Assembly (NCBI GenBank): GCA_021781455.1
Contig: JAJXWV010000064.1
Location: 147,054 to 211,053, forward strand
Length of the DNA stretch: 64,000 nucleotides
Direction: 5' to 3'
Origin: Acidobacteriota bacterium
Lineage (GTDB): Bacteria > Acidobacteriota > Thermoanaerobaculia > Gp7-AA8
Under the pieces are notes generated by a model. The model was not told the origin of the DNA, ran no database searches, and saw nothing but the letters and a program-made list of their open reading frames with translations. The number at the start of each line of letters is the position of its first letter. The first letter of the stretch is position 1. Positions 25,664 to 34,491 of the stretch are shown piece by piece. The position numbers and the translations under genes were made by a program.

Positions 25664-28030
25664 ATGGCGGAGGCAAGCCCAGTCGAAGATCGACGTCCGC
25701 GATCGCGCATCGCGGATGTTGCCGCCGTCGCCGTGCTGTTCGGGCTGATCACCGTCGTTTTCTCCGACGTCTGGTTCGGTGGCAACGGCTTCTTCATCCG
25801 GGACCTGGCGCGCTACTACTTTCCGGTCAAACGGATCCTTCACGATCTCGTGCGCGCGGGCGAGTTCCCGCTCTGGAACAGGTTCTTTTCCGCGGGCCAG
25901 CCGCTCGCCGCAAACCCGGAGTACGAGCTCTTCTACCCGGGCCAGTGGCCGATCTTCCTTCGCGACTTCTACTTCGGTTTCCGGCTGCACATCCTGCTGC
26001 ACTTCTATATTGGCGCGCTGGCGATGTACTCGCTGATGCGTTCGCTGCGGACGAGCGTCGGTGCCGCACTGATCACGGCGACGGCATTCGTTTTTGGCGG
26101 ACCTCTGCTGTCGCTCGCGAATCTGCTGCCGACGTTTTTCGGCACGGTGTGGCTGCCGTTCACGATTCTTTTCGGACGCCGCTTTCTTCTGTACCGCCGT
26201 CGCAGAGATTTCGTGCTCACGGCGGTCTTCGTCGCTCTGCAGGCGCTGACGTTCGATCCCGCCGTGCCACTGGAAACGCTCGCGGCACTCGTCGTCTGTG
26301 GCGTGTGGATCGGCGAGAGTGGCCGTGCGAAGGCCGCCCTGGCCGCGATGGCGTGCGCGATGTTCGCAGGCGGACTGCTCATCGCGGCCGTTCAGGTGAT
26401 CCCCCTCCTCGGCCACATCCGTGACACGCCGCGGGCCACGCGTTTGAGCTTCGACACGATCTCCTACTGGAGCATGCCGCCGGTTCGCCTGATGGAGCTG
26501 CTCCAGCCGCGCTTCGCCGGCCGCAATCCGTTTCTCAGCGACGACTACTGGGGAGGTGCCGCCTACCGTCAGGCGACGACGCCCTATCTGCACAGCCTCT
26601 ATCTTGGATGCGCAGCGCTGGTCGCGCTCATCGCCGGATTTCTCCGCAAGGAGCGAGGGATTCTCGCTTTGACGGGCTGCAGCATCGTGGCGTGGATCGC
26701 CGCGTTCGGCGAGCACACGCCGCTGCTGCGCATCGCCTACGCAGCCCACCTGCCGACCGTACTTCGTTTTCCGGAGCGCTTCGCGGTGATCGCGGCGTTT
26801 GCGCTCACGATTGCGGCGGGACTGGCCATCGACCGAATCATCAACGAGGCGTCGTGGCGCAAGACCGCCGTTGGCGTTTCGGCGGTTCTGGCAGTCATCT
26901 GCATCCTCATTTCGTTCTTCACATTCACATCGTCGTACGCAGACTGGTTTGCGGCGATGTGGCAGGCCACCGGGCTTCCGATCGTCAGGCACTGGATCGC
27001 GGAGTCGCGAATCGACTGGCTGCTGACAACGGCTCGTGTCGTGGCGCTCGCGGCCCTGTTGCTGATCACGCGGCGGATGCCGGCGCGCGTGGTGGCGCTG
27101 GCACTCGCTGCGTTCGTTGCTGCGGATCTGCTTCCGCTCACCCGCGAGATCGTGCCGCGCCAGCCGCGCGAGTTCTTCGAAGCGCCGCCGGTCGTGCGCG
27201 AGTTGCGTCAGCCCAGCAGCGGCTACCGCATCTTCTTCGAGCCCGAATGGTCGTCGGGATCAATCTCGCGCCGCTACTTCGCCAACGCGCCGACGCGCCC
27301 CTGGACTCTTCGCAATGAGCTGTTTCCGCGCCTTCCCGCCGCGTACGGATTCTCGACCGTGTTCGAACGCGACATCGACCTGACCAACGTGGCCGGGAGC
27401 GACGAGCTCACCGAAGCGATGTGGAAGGTGCGGCGCAGCGGTCGTCCCGACTGGGCGGAGGCGTTCGCCGCCATGTCCAATGTCGGCTACCGGGCTGCCT
27501 ACCGCCCCTTCGATCAGGAGATCGCGCGTCATCCCGATCCGAAGGACGTCGAGCCGATCACTTTCGTACCGGTAGGCCCGAATCCGCGCTACTACTTCGC
27601 CGACGAGATCGTCCCGGTCTCGAACACCGACGACTTCGTCCGCCGGATGATCGTTGAACGACACAGCGCGCGGGCCGCATATCTGGCCATCGCGCCGTTC
27701 GTGCCGGCGCCGGGGTTCATCGGCCGGGCCAGCGAGTCTTCGAACGGCGCCGTGCTCGACGTGAGTGCCGCCGGACGCGCTCTACTCGTCTGCAGCGTCA
27801 CCTGGCACCGCGACTGGCAGGCCACCGTCGACGGCGTCCCGGCGACGATCCGCCGCACGAACGTGGCCTATCAGTCGGTGGAGATCCCGCCCGGCCGGCA
27901 CCGCGTCGTTCTGCGCTATCGAGATCCGTTGGTCGTCGTCGGAGCCGTCGTCAGCGCTCTGGCACTGATGGCCTGCGCGCTCGTCGCCGTGCCGCGGTCG
28001 CGGCGCGTTACCGCCGCTTCAACTCTTTGA
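25664..28030 (+). CDS. YfhO-family polytopic membrane protein
   Basis: 788 residues from ATG 25664. About twelve membrane spans follow an N-terminal RDLARYYFPVKRILHDL region; the layout and the LWNRFFSAGQPLAANP stretch are typical of YfhO-like proteins, thought to be GT-C-related glycosyltransferases. The last 150 residues are a soluble extracytoplasmic domain, then one final span. An earlier ATG at 25625 lies inside a repeat arm (GCTCGGGATGACA) and is less likely. The 3' end overlaps the converging gene by 23 bases. Substrate unknown. Confidence 0.82.
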   Translation: MAEASPVEDRRPRSRIADVAAVAVLFGLITVVFSDVWFGGNGFFIRDLARYYFPVKRILHDLVRAGEFPLWNRFFSAGQPLAANPEYELFYPGQWPIFLRDFYFGFRLHILLHFYIGALAMYSLMRSLRTSVGAALITATAFVFGGPLLSLANLLPTFFGTVWLPFTILFGRRFLLYRRRRDFVLTAVFVALQALTFDPAVPLETLAALVVCGVWIGESGRAKAALAAMACAMFAGGLLIAAVQVIPLLGHIRDTPRATRLSFDTISYWSMPPVRLMELLQPRFAGRNPFLSDDYWGGAAYRQATTPYLHSLYLGCAALVALIAGFLRKERGILALTGCSIVAWIAAFGEHTPLLRIAYAAHLPTVLRFPERFAVIAAFALTIAAGLAIDRIINEASWRKTAVGVSAVLAVICILISFFTFTSSYADWFAAMWQATGLPIVRHWIAESRIDWLLTTARVVALAALLLITRRMPARVVALALAAFVAADLLPLTREIVPRQPREFFEAPPVVRELRQPSSGYRIFFEPEWSSGSISRRYFANAPTRPWTLRNELFPRLPAAYGFSTVFERDIDLTNVAGSDELTEAMWKVRRSGRPDWAEAFAAMSNVGYRAAYRPFDQEIARHPDPKDVEPITFVPVGPNPRYYFADEIVPVSNTDDFVRRMIVERHSARAAYLAIAPFVPAPGFIGRASESSNGAVLDVSAAGRALLVCSVTWHRDWQATVDGVPATIRRTNVAYQSVEIPPGRHRVVLRYRDPLVVVGAVVSALALMACALVAVPRSRRVTAASTL

Positions 28031-29450
28031 GCCGTTTCGAAGCCACGGCGTTATCCGGCGCGATCTTCAGGGCGTCCTCGTAGCACGTCTGCGCACGAGT
28101 CGTCAGTCCTTCGGCTTTGTACAGATCGCCGAGCGAGATCAGGGCGTCGACGTGGTTCGGATCGAGAGAGAGAGCCATCTGGAAGCTCTCCGCAGCTTCG
28201 CGTCGCCAGTTGGGATTGCGCTCCTGGCAGGAGCCGAGGAGGAACCAGGCGTCCGCCATGTCGGGAGCGAACTGTACGGCCTGCTTGAGCAGCACGATGG
28301 CGCCGTAGTAATCCCCATTGACGCTCAGCTCGCGGGCCCTCGTGAAGTTCTGCGTGGCAATGGAGCGCTGCGTGACGCGCTGCTGAATGCCGCCCTCACT
28401 GCCGCGCGAGGGAGGATTCTGCAGCAGCTTGTCATACGAGGTTCTGCGCACCGGGTCGGCAAGCACCTTGACCGCTTCATCGATCTGCCGATTGATGGCA
28501 TTGACCGACTCGCGGACCACAGCCGGATAGGTATTGGGGTCGTATCTCTTCCTGGTCTCCTCACCGGCGGCGATGATCTGGGTGCGGGTGGCCGCTCGCG
28601 GCGCGTTGATGAGCTGGTAGTGGTCGGTGGTGCCGAGCTGGCGCGAGAGCGCCACGGCGCGCAGTGATCGCTGATCGTTCGATCCGATGGCCGCGAGCAG
28701 CTCCAGGTCCCGCTGCATGTCGTCGAAATTCATGGCCACGGCCTGGGGTGCGCGCACGTCGACGGTGCCGAAGATGCCGAGCGTCAACATGGCGATCACC
28801 ACTTTCGCGGCCGTCACCGAGTCGGTGGAATAGTGGCGGAGGAACGTCTCGATCGGTTGCGCTTCGGCGAGGCTCGAGGCGATGCGGCGCTCCGCCTCGG
28901 TCAGGGCCACGCCGTCGATGCTGAACCGGCTTTCACGCGACGGCTCGATCTCCCGTTTGAGATCGCCGAGCGATCGCCGCAGGACCAGCCCGTTGGTGAT
29001 CGAGCGGATCCCCTCCAGGATCAGCGACGCCGTCGACTGCAGGAAGACCCGCCGTTCGGGTGCGAGGGCGTCGTCATCCGTGAAGGCTGACGTCCCCTCG
29101 TCCAGCGAGAAGAGCGGGATGAAGAGCGACGTCACCCATTCGCGCAGCAGCGTCTGACGCGACGAGAGATCGAGCAATCCGGTCTCGTGGAACTTCAGCA
29201 CCACGCCAGCGGGGTCGCCTTCGCGCAGCTCGGCGGCCGCTTCGGGGGGGATGCCGTTGCGTTGAACCAGGAAGTCTGCGAGCGAATCCTCCGATGCGGC
29301 CGACGTGATCAGGACGAGCTCGCCCTGGGACCAGTAGAGGACTTTCCGAAGCGGACTGCGGAGAATCGTCAGAAATCCGGTCCGCCGATTCTGCAGGAGG
29401 TCGCCGACGATCGCGGCGAAGGGTGTGATCTCGAGTCGCTCGAGGCTCAA
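28008..29450 (-). CDS. PATAN/DUF4388-like protein with degenerate J-domain and TPR repeats
   Basis: 480 residues, apparently cytoplasmic. The N-terminal 100 residues resemble the PATAN (DUF4388) domain of signalling proteins (GDLLQNRRTGFLTILR, LYWSQGELVLITSA). A J-like segment near 285-345 starts DHYQLINAPRAATRTQI and ends DPVRRTSYDKLL, but the HPD motif needed to stimulate DnaK is absent. At least three TPR units follow (about 365-475). TTG start with no clear ribosome-binding site. A signalling or polarity scaffold is plausible, but this is inference. Confidence 0.75.
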   Translation of the reverse strand: MSLERLEITPFAAIVGDLLQNRRTGFLTILRSPLRKVLYWSQGELVLITSAASEDSLADFLVQRNGIPPEAAAELREGDPAGVVLKFHETGLLDLSSRQTLLREWVTSLFIPLFSLDEGTSAFTDDDALAPERRVFLQSTASLILEGIRSITNGLVLRRSLGDLKREIEPSRESRFSIDGVALTEAERRIASSLAEAQPIETFLRHYSTDSVTAAKVVIAMLTLGIFGTVDVRAPQAVAMNFDDMQRDLELLAAIGSNDQRSLRAVALSRQLGTTDHYQLINAPRAATRTQIIAAGEETRKRYDPNTYPAVVRESVNAINRQIDEAVKVLADPVRRTSYDKLLQNPPSRGSEGGIQQRVTQRSIATQNFTRARELSVNGDYYGAIVLLKQAVQFAPDMADAWFLLGSCQERNPNWRREAAESFQMALSLDPNHVDALISLGDLYKAEGLTTRAQTCYEDALKIAPDNAVASKRLKELKRR

Positions 29451-29602
29451 GTGGCGATGTCTCCCGGTAACCCGGAGCTTTCTAGCACAGTTCGGTGTCG
29501 AACCGAACGATGTGGCATGAAATGGGCTGGAACGGGGGTTACGGGCTGTCGAGGGCCCGGTAGTGTCAGTGCGGCGTCTGCGCCGGGGGGGCGAATGCTA
29601 CG

Positions 29603-31516
29603 ATGAACACAATGAGAAAAATGATGCTGATCGCAGCGGCGGCACTCCTGGTCGCCACGGCCGCTGCTGCGCAGGAGCCCGCCTCCGATCCGTATGATTT
29701 TCTGCAGGCGAAACTCGCAGCGGCGGACGGCAAGTACGACCAGGCCCTGGCTCTTCTGGACAAGGTGATGGCCAGGAGTCCGAACGATCCCACGCTGCAG
29801 TACGAGCACGCCACGATTCTCATCGACGCCGGTCGAGTCGATCGCGCCGAGGCAGAGTTGCGCAAAGTGGTCGTGGAGAAGCCCGACTTCTACGACGCCC
29901 AGCGACTCCTCGGCCGCATGCTCCTCGACCGCGCCGGCACCGATCGCGCCAAGATCGACGAGGCCCTCGTTCATCTTCGCGCCGCCTTCAACAGGAACCC
30001 CGATGACTTGAGCAGCGGGATGGCCATCGCCCAGATCTACATCAGCACCGATCGGCCCGCCGACGCTGCGAAGATCCTGGCCACGCTGCTGGAACGCGCG
30101 CCCGACCAGCGCTCCATCAACTACACCTACGCGCAGGTCCTGACCAAGCTCGGGCGCGGCGACGAGTCCCGGCAGTATCTCGAGCGCGCCGTCCTCCTCG
30201 ATCCGACCTTCACTCCGGCCGTCCTCCAGCTGATCGACATCTATCAGAAGCAGAACGAGTGGGGGAAAGCGGCCGATCTGCTGAAGCCGCTCATCGCCGA
30301 CGATCCCATGAACCTCGATCTGCAGAAGCAGCAGGCGTTCTATTACCTGCGCGCCGGCATGGCCGACAAGGCCATGGCCAGCTTCAAGGTCCTCACCGAG
30401 GCCGATCCGAAGGACACCCGCTCGAAGTTCTACCTGGCGGAAGCTCTCAGCGATCTCGAGCGCTACCCCGAGGCCGACAAGATCTACCGCTCGCTCCTCG
30501 AACAGGCACCCAACGATCCGGAGCTTCTGGCGAGCTTTGGCCTTTCCCAGATCGGACAGCAGAAGCTCGACGAGGCCGCCAAGGCCTTTCACCAGATGCA
30601 GGCCGTTCCCGATCTGCCGCCGAATCTGCAGGCCCTGGCCAACACCCAGCTGGCCTACATCGAGCTGCAGAAGGGGAACTACGACGCCGCCATCGCACTG
30701 GCCAGGCCGATTCTGGTCTTCAACGACAAGCCGAACGGCCAGGCCATCAACATCGCCCTGGAGGCCTTTCGCAAACAGAAGAAGTACAACGAGGCGATCG
30801 CGCTGCTGCAGCCACTGGTTGAGCAGTACGGCTCCGATCCTTTCGTCAATGCCCGCTACGTGGAAATGCTCGTCCGCAACGGCGAGAAGGACAAGGCCCG
30901 CCAGGCCGCGGTGACGGAGGCGAAGTTCGGCACCCGCAACACCGTGGCCGTAGCCGAGGCCTTCATCCAGGCCGAGGACGCGCCGTCGGCGATCGAGCTG
31001 GTCAAGGAAGCGCTGAAGAACAAGCCCGATGACGTCGACCTGCAGTTCGCTCTCGGGTCCGCATACGAGCGGAGCGGCGACAAGAAGGCGGCGGAAGCCG
31101 TCTTTCTCCAGCTGCTCGCCAAGAACCCCGACAACGCCGCCGCCCTCAACTATCTCGGCTACATGTGGGCCGACGCCGGCGTGAACCTCGACCGCGCCAC
31201 CGACATGCTGACGCGGGCCGTGGGGCAGGAGCCGCGCAATGGCGCCTACGTCGATTCGCTCGGCTGGGTCTATTTCCAGAAGGGCAAGCTCGACCTCGCC
31301 GAGAAGTACCTGACCGACGCCACGCATTTGCTTCCCCGCGACTCGACCGTGCATGAGCACCTCGGCGACGTGCTGGCCCGGCGCGGCGATTACGTCCGCG
31401 CTCTCACCCTCTATCGCCTGGCCCTCTCTCTGCAACCGGAGCCGAAGGACGAGGCCAAGCTGCGGTCGAAGATCGCCGATCTGGAGAAGCAGTCGCAGAC
31501 AGCACAGCGGCGCTGA
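29603..31516 (+). CDS. Exported TPR-repeat protein
   Basis: 637 residues. A signal peptide ends near ATAAAAQ (residue 24). The rest is almost all tetratricopeptide repeats, about fourteen to sixteen units, ending around residue 610 with a charged tail. Such proteins act as periplasmic scaffolds. A TACGAT box at 29599-29604 overlaps the first ATG. If it is the promoter, the true start is the ATG at 29612 (three residues shorter), which would be leaderless. A LolB-like lipoprotein gene follows after one base. Confidence 0.88.
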   Translation: MNTMRKMMLIAAAALLVATAAAAQEPASDPYDFLQAKLAAADGKYDQALALLDKVMARSPNDPTLQYEHATILIDAGRVDRAEAELRKVVVEKPDFYDAQRLLGRMLLDRAGTDRAKIDEALVHLRAAFNRNPDDLSSGMAIAQIYISTDRPADAAKILATLLERAPDQRSINYTYAQVLTKLGRGDESRQYLERAVLLDPTFTPAVLQLIDIYQKQNEWGKAADLLKPLIADDPMNLDLQKQQAFYYLRAGMADKAMASFKVLTEADPKDTRSKFYLAEALSDLERYPEADKIYRSLLEQAPNDPELLASFGLSQIGQQKLDEAAKAFHQMQAVPDLPPNLQALANTQLAYIELQKGNYDAAIALARPILVFNDKPNGQAINIALEAFRKQKKYNEAIALLQPLVEQYGSDPFVNARYVEMLVRNGEKDKARQAAVTEAKFGTRNTVAVAEAFIQAEDAPSAIELVKEALKNKPDDVDLQFALGSAYERSGDKKAAEAVFLQLLAKNPDNAAALNYLGYMWADAGVNLDRATDMLTRAVGQEPRNGAYVDSLGWVYFQKGKLDLAEKYLTDATHLLPRDSTVHEHLGDVLARRGDYVRALTLYRLALSLQPEPKDEAKLRSKIADLEKQSQTAQRR

Positions 31517-31517
31517 G

Positions 31518-32216
31518 GTGACTGGTCAGGCACGCAGGGGCGGATGGGCCCGCCGTCTCGCAGGCGCACTGGCCGCGCTCGCCCTCGTGGTCTCGTGCCG
31601 TACGACGCGGCCGGCCGGCAACGAATCCTCGTTGACGCCCCTCACGCCAGGATCCCGCGAGGCGGTGATGCGTCAGCTCACCGCCCGGATGGAGTCTCTT
31701 CACGCCGTCCGCAGCCTCATGCGCATCCGCATCACAACGGCTGCGCGCACGCAGTCGTTCCGCGCGCAGCTCCTCGTCGAGCCGCAGCGCGGGCGCATGC
31801 AGTTGAGCGCCTACACGCCCTTCGGAACGGAGGCCATGACGCTCTCCGCGGACGGCGACCGCATCGTCTTTCTCGATCACGTCAACCACACCGCGTGGCA
31901 GGGAAGCGCGGCTGGCCTGGCAGGGACCATTGGATTCTTCGACCCGCAGACGAATCCGGCGGCCTGGGCGCTGGACGTCACCGGGTTCCCCGCTCGCGGC
32001 GACTTCGAGACGAGCGATCGCGGGCTGGCCGGCGGCACCATCGGCAGCGTGCAGATCTCGTTCGATCCTCCGTCGTTCCCGCCGCATGGCGTGACCGTCC
32101 GCCGCGGAAGCGAGACGCTCGAGATCACGCACCTGGAGCTGGTCTCGACGGACGCGGACGTTCAGCCGGCGACGATCCCGAGCGGTTACCGTTGCTGCGT
32201 CGAGCCACGGATGTGA
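31518..32216 (+). CDS. LolB-like / DUF4292-type outer-membrane lipoprotein
   Basis: 232 residues from GTG 31518. Basic N-terminus, hydrophobic core and lipobox LVVSC near residue 27. The beta-rich body (SFRAQLLVEPQRGRMQLSAY, then further antiparallel-looking strands) fits the LolB/DUF4292 fold that binds lipoprotein acyl chains. The gene follows the TPR protein at once and precedes ispE. A TPR protein, LolB and IspE in a row is a common order in diderms. LolB identity is likely, not certain. Confidence 0.7.
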   Translation: MTGQARRGGWARRLAGALAALALVVSCRTTRPAGNESSLTPLTPGSREAVMRQLTARMESLHAVRSLMRIRITTAARTQSFRAQLLVEPQRGRMQLSAYTPFGTEAMTLSADGDRIVFLDHVNHTAWQGSAAGLAGTIGFFDPQTNPAAWALDVTGFPARGDFETSDRGLAGGTIGSVQISFDPPSFPPHGVTVRRGSETLEITHLELVSTDADVQPATIPSGYRCCVEPRM

Positions 32217-32263
32217 GACCGCCGCGCGTCGTGGCGACCACTGATGCCTCGCTTCGCTCGGCA

Positions 32264-32278
32264 TAAACTGGACGCACA
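32264..32278 (+). promoter_or_regulatory. TAAACT box 8 bases before ispE
   Basis: TAAACT at 32264-32269, then 8 bases and the ATG. No ribosome-binding site between them. Confidence 0.4.
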
Positions 32279-33099
32279 TGCGCGTCCGCTCCTACGCCAA
32301 GATCAACTGGTCGCTGCGGATCACCGGGAAGCGCAGCGACGGCTTTCACGACCTGGAAACGCTTTTTCAGAGTGTGTCACTTCACGACGAGCTCACCTTC
32401 GAGCGCGCCAGCCGGCTGGCGCTGACCTGCACTGATCCGTCGATTTCGACGGGAGAGTCGAACCTCGTCGTCCGTGCCGCGCGTGCGCTCGGCGTGGCCC
32501 CTGTCGCGATTCACCTGGACAAACGCATCCCCGCCGGCGGGGGGCTTGGCGGCGGCTCGTCGAACGCCGCAGCGACCCTTCTGGCCCTCGATCAGATGTT
32601 CGGTCTCGGCACGCCTCGCGACAGGCTGCTGGCGATCGCGCTGAGCCTCGGATCGGACGTGCCGTTCTTTCTCCTCGGCGGCACGGCGTACGGCACCGGC
32701 CGCGGCGAAGTCCTCACGCCGCTGCCGACGCCCGCCGGCATTGCGCTGCTGCTTCTGCTGCCCGAGGAGCGCGTCGCGACCGCCGAAGCATTCCGCGCAA
32801 TCCGAAGCTACTCGCCGCCGATTGGCGTCGATCGATACCGCGCAATGCTCGCCGGCGACTTCCTGGCGCATTGCGGCGACCTCGTCAACGACTTCGAGGA
32901 GCCCGTCTTCGCGCGCATGCCGAAGCTGCGGGAGCTGAAGGAGCGGCTCTACGCGGAGAACGCGGCATGGGCGGGCATGAGCGGGTCGGGATCGACGGTC
33001 GTCGGCGCGTTCCGCAGCGTTCGGGAGCGCGATGCTGCCGCCGACCGATTCGGCGATGTGCGGGTGGAGCGTGCGAGCGTGGGGACCTCGTCACTCTGA
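32278..33099 (+). CDS. ispE: 4-diphosphocytidyl-2-C-methyl-D-erythritol kinase
   Basis: 273 residues, GHMP kinase. The catalytic Lys is K8 (SYAKINWSL), the ATP loop PAGGGLGGGSSNAA is at 85-98, and LGSDVPFF holds the catalytic Asp. It phosphorylates CDP-methylerythritol in the MEP isoprenoid pathway. The last residues and stop (SSL, TGA) are the sequence TCGTCACTCTGA, the end of the palindromic repeat family, although no full element follows. Confidence 0.95.
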   Translation: MRVRSYAKINWSLRITGKRSDGFHDLETLFQSVSLHDELTFERASRLALTCTDPSISTGESNLVVRAARALGVAPVAIHLDKRIPAGGGLGGGSSNAAATLLALDQMFGLGTPRDRLLAIALSLGSDVPFFLLGGTAYGTGRGEVLTPLPTPAGIALLLLLPEERVATAEAFRAIRSYSPPIGVDRYRAMLAGDFLAHCGDLVNDFEEPVFARMPKLRELKERLYAENAAWAGMSGSGSTVVGAFRSVRERDAAADRFGDVRVERASVGTSSL

Positions 33100-33116
33100 G
33101 AATCTTCCTGCGCGCC

Positions 33117-33776
33117 TCAGTCGATGAAGTCCGGGCGGGCGGCGGTCGTACGCCGGACGTTGACCGGTTCCGTTGCCGGCGGTGCGCCGTCGATGCGCAG
33201 CGACTCCAGACGGTGCTCGATGGCCACCCGGGCGCGCTCGATGGCGGTGCGATCCTGGCGCAACTTGTGGGCGAAGTTGGCGCCGAAGAAGAGCGCATTG
33301 ATCTCGAACGACAGCTGGGCGGGCTCGATCTCGGGATCGAGATGCCCTTCGGCCTGTGCCAGCTCGACGGCCTTCTCGATCGCGCCGATCCAGTCGTCCA
33401 TCATGCGGGCGATGGCGTCCCGCACCGGACCGCTGCGGCTGTCGAACTCGAATGACGCCGCAGCGAAGAAGCACCCGCCGGGAAAGACGTCGCGATTGAC
33501 GTAATCGAGCCAGGAGCGGCAGATCTCGACCAGGCGGGGATAGCCGCGCTCCGCTTTCAGCGCCGGGCGGAAGACCTCATCGATGAAGCGCTTGCGCGCC
33601 GCTTCCACGGTGGCCAGCTGCAGCTCCTCCTTGGAGCCGAAGTGCGCGAAGACGCCGCTTTTCGACATGCGCAGCTCGTCGGCGAGCCGGCCGATGGTCA
33701 GCCCTTCGAGACCGTCGACCGAGGCGATGTCGACGGCACGCTCGACGATGGCGGCGCGGGTGCGGTCACCTTTCAT
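33117..33776 (-). CDS. TetR-family transcriptional regulator
   Basis: 219 residues. A TetR N-terminal helix-turn-helix lies around residues 26-55 (LTIGRLADELRMSKSGVFAHF). The C-terminal part has the all-helical ligand-binding type seen in AcrR-like regulators with a YxxWxxW-poor pocket. It is co-transcribed with a thioesterase whose stop overlaps its start as ATGA. The operator-like palindrome in the shared promoter suggests self-regulation, with an acyl-CoA or fatty-acid ligand as a guess. Confidence 0.92.
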   Translation of the reverse strand: MKGDRTRAAIVERAVDIASVDGLEGLTIGRLADELRMSKSGVFAHFGSKEELQLATVEAARKRFIDEVFRPALKAERGYPRLVEICRSWLDYVNRDVFPGGCFFAAASFEFDSRSGPVRDAIARMMDDWIGAIEKAVELAQAEGHLDPEIEPAQLSFEINALFFGANFAHKLRQDRTAIERARVAIEHRLESLRIDGAPPATEPVNVRRTTAARPDFID

Positions 33777-34225
33777 GCGTAGGCGTGCAGCGTCCGGAGG
33801 AACTTCGAGTGTTCCTCGACGAAGCCGCGGCTCCAGGGAGAGGGGCGCAGGAGCGCCGGGTCGAGCTTGACCACCGTTCGCTCGCCGCGGGCGTACGGGG
33901 TCAGGCCGTCCTCGCTCGAGCAGAGGAAGCCGTAGGTGCAGCTGTTCTCGTCGAGCGTTTCGACCCAGACGTCGATCCGGAGAGTGCCGGCAGCCGTGAC
34001 GGGATTGAGCTGCTCGACGGTGATGTCGCGGACGACGCTGACCTCGTCGCCGGTGCAATGGCGGCCGCAGCCCTCGCCGGTATGGAAGGCGTCGGCGGCG
34101 GCGGCGAGGTGGGAGACGAGGCGGTCGTGGGAAAGGCGGTCGTCGGGGGAGAGCTCATCGAAGAAGACAGGGCTGAGGAAGACGAATCTGGGGTTCAGTC
34201 CGTCGTCATGAATGGTATCGAACAT
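33773..34225 (-). CDS. Hotdog-fold thioesterase-like protein
   Basis: 150 residues, the usual size of single-domain 4HBT/hotdog thioesterases. A helix-type FDELSPDDRLSHDRLVSHLA segment and beta strands RIDVWVETL and TYGFLCSSE fit the fold. The substrate is not predictable. It is the first gene of a two-gene operon with tetR. AAGGAG lies 6 bases before the ATG. Confidence 0.75.
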   Translation of the reverse strand: MFDTIHDDGLNPRFVFLSPVFFDELSPDDRLSHDRLVSHLAAAADAFHTGEGCGRHCTGDEVSVVRDITVEQLNPVTAAGTLRIDVWVETLDENSCTYGFLCSSEDGLTPYARGERTVVKLDPALLRPSPWSRGFVEEHSKFLRTLHAYA

Positions 34226-34248
34226 GGGCGCTCCTTTCAGGCGGGGTT

Positions 34249-34278
34249 AGAATAGCACGAACGTTCGTTTATCGACAA
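34249..34278 (-). promoter_or_regulatory. Promoter and TetR operator of the thioesterase-tetR operon
   Basis: On the minus strand TTGTCG (34273-34278), an 18-base spacer and TATTCT (34249-34254). The spacer holds a perfect 12-bp palindrome ACGAACGTTCGT at 34257-34268, ideally placed to block RNA polymerase. It is probably bound by the TetR protein encoded downstream. Confidence 0.75.
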
Positions 34279-34324
34279 CCATCCATGTGTAACGAAATGG
34301 AAACGAGAGGGTTGCGACCGCCGG

Positions 34325-34470
34325 GGTGGTTGCGCGGTTGCGCGGTTTCAGGCCGATATCGATTCTGGCTCCGATTTAAGGTCGGAATCCATGAGCATTA
34401 CGGCTGTCAGGCTGGTAACGCCGTCGCGAACGCGCGACCGCGCGACCGCGCAACCGCTTCCACAACCGCC
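34325..34470. repeat. Hairpin with CGCAACCG 8-base tandem arms, locus 1
   Basis: Left arm about 34326-34350 (GGTTGCGC units) and right arm about 34424-34456 (GCGCGACC/GCGCAACC units), with about 75 unique bases between. It fills most of the gap between the tetR operon promoter and the metallopeptidase gene. Confidence 0.8.
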
Positions 34471-34475
34471 CTCGC

Positions 34476-34491
34476 TAAACTAACGCCTCAA
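34476..34491 (+). promoter_or_regulatory. TAAACT box 9 bases before the metallopeptidase start
   Basis: TAAACT at 34476-34481 with the ATG at 34491 and no ribosome-binding site between. Confidence 0.4.
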
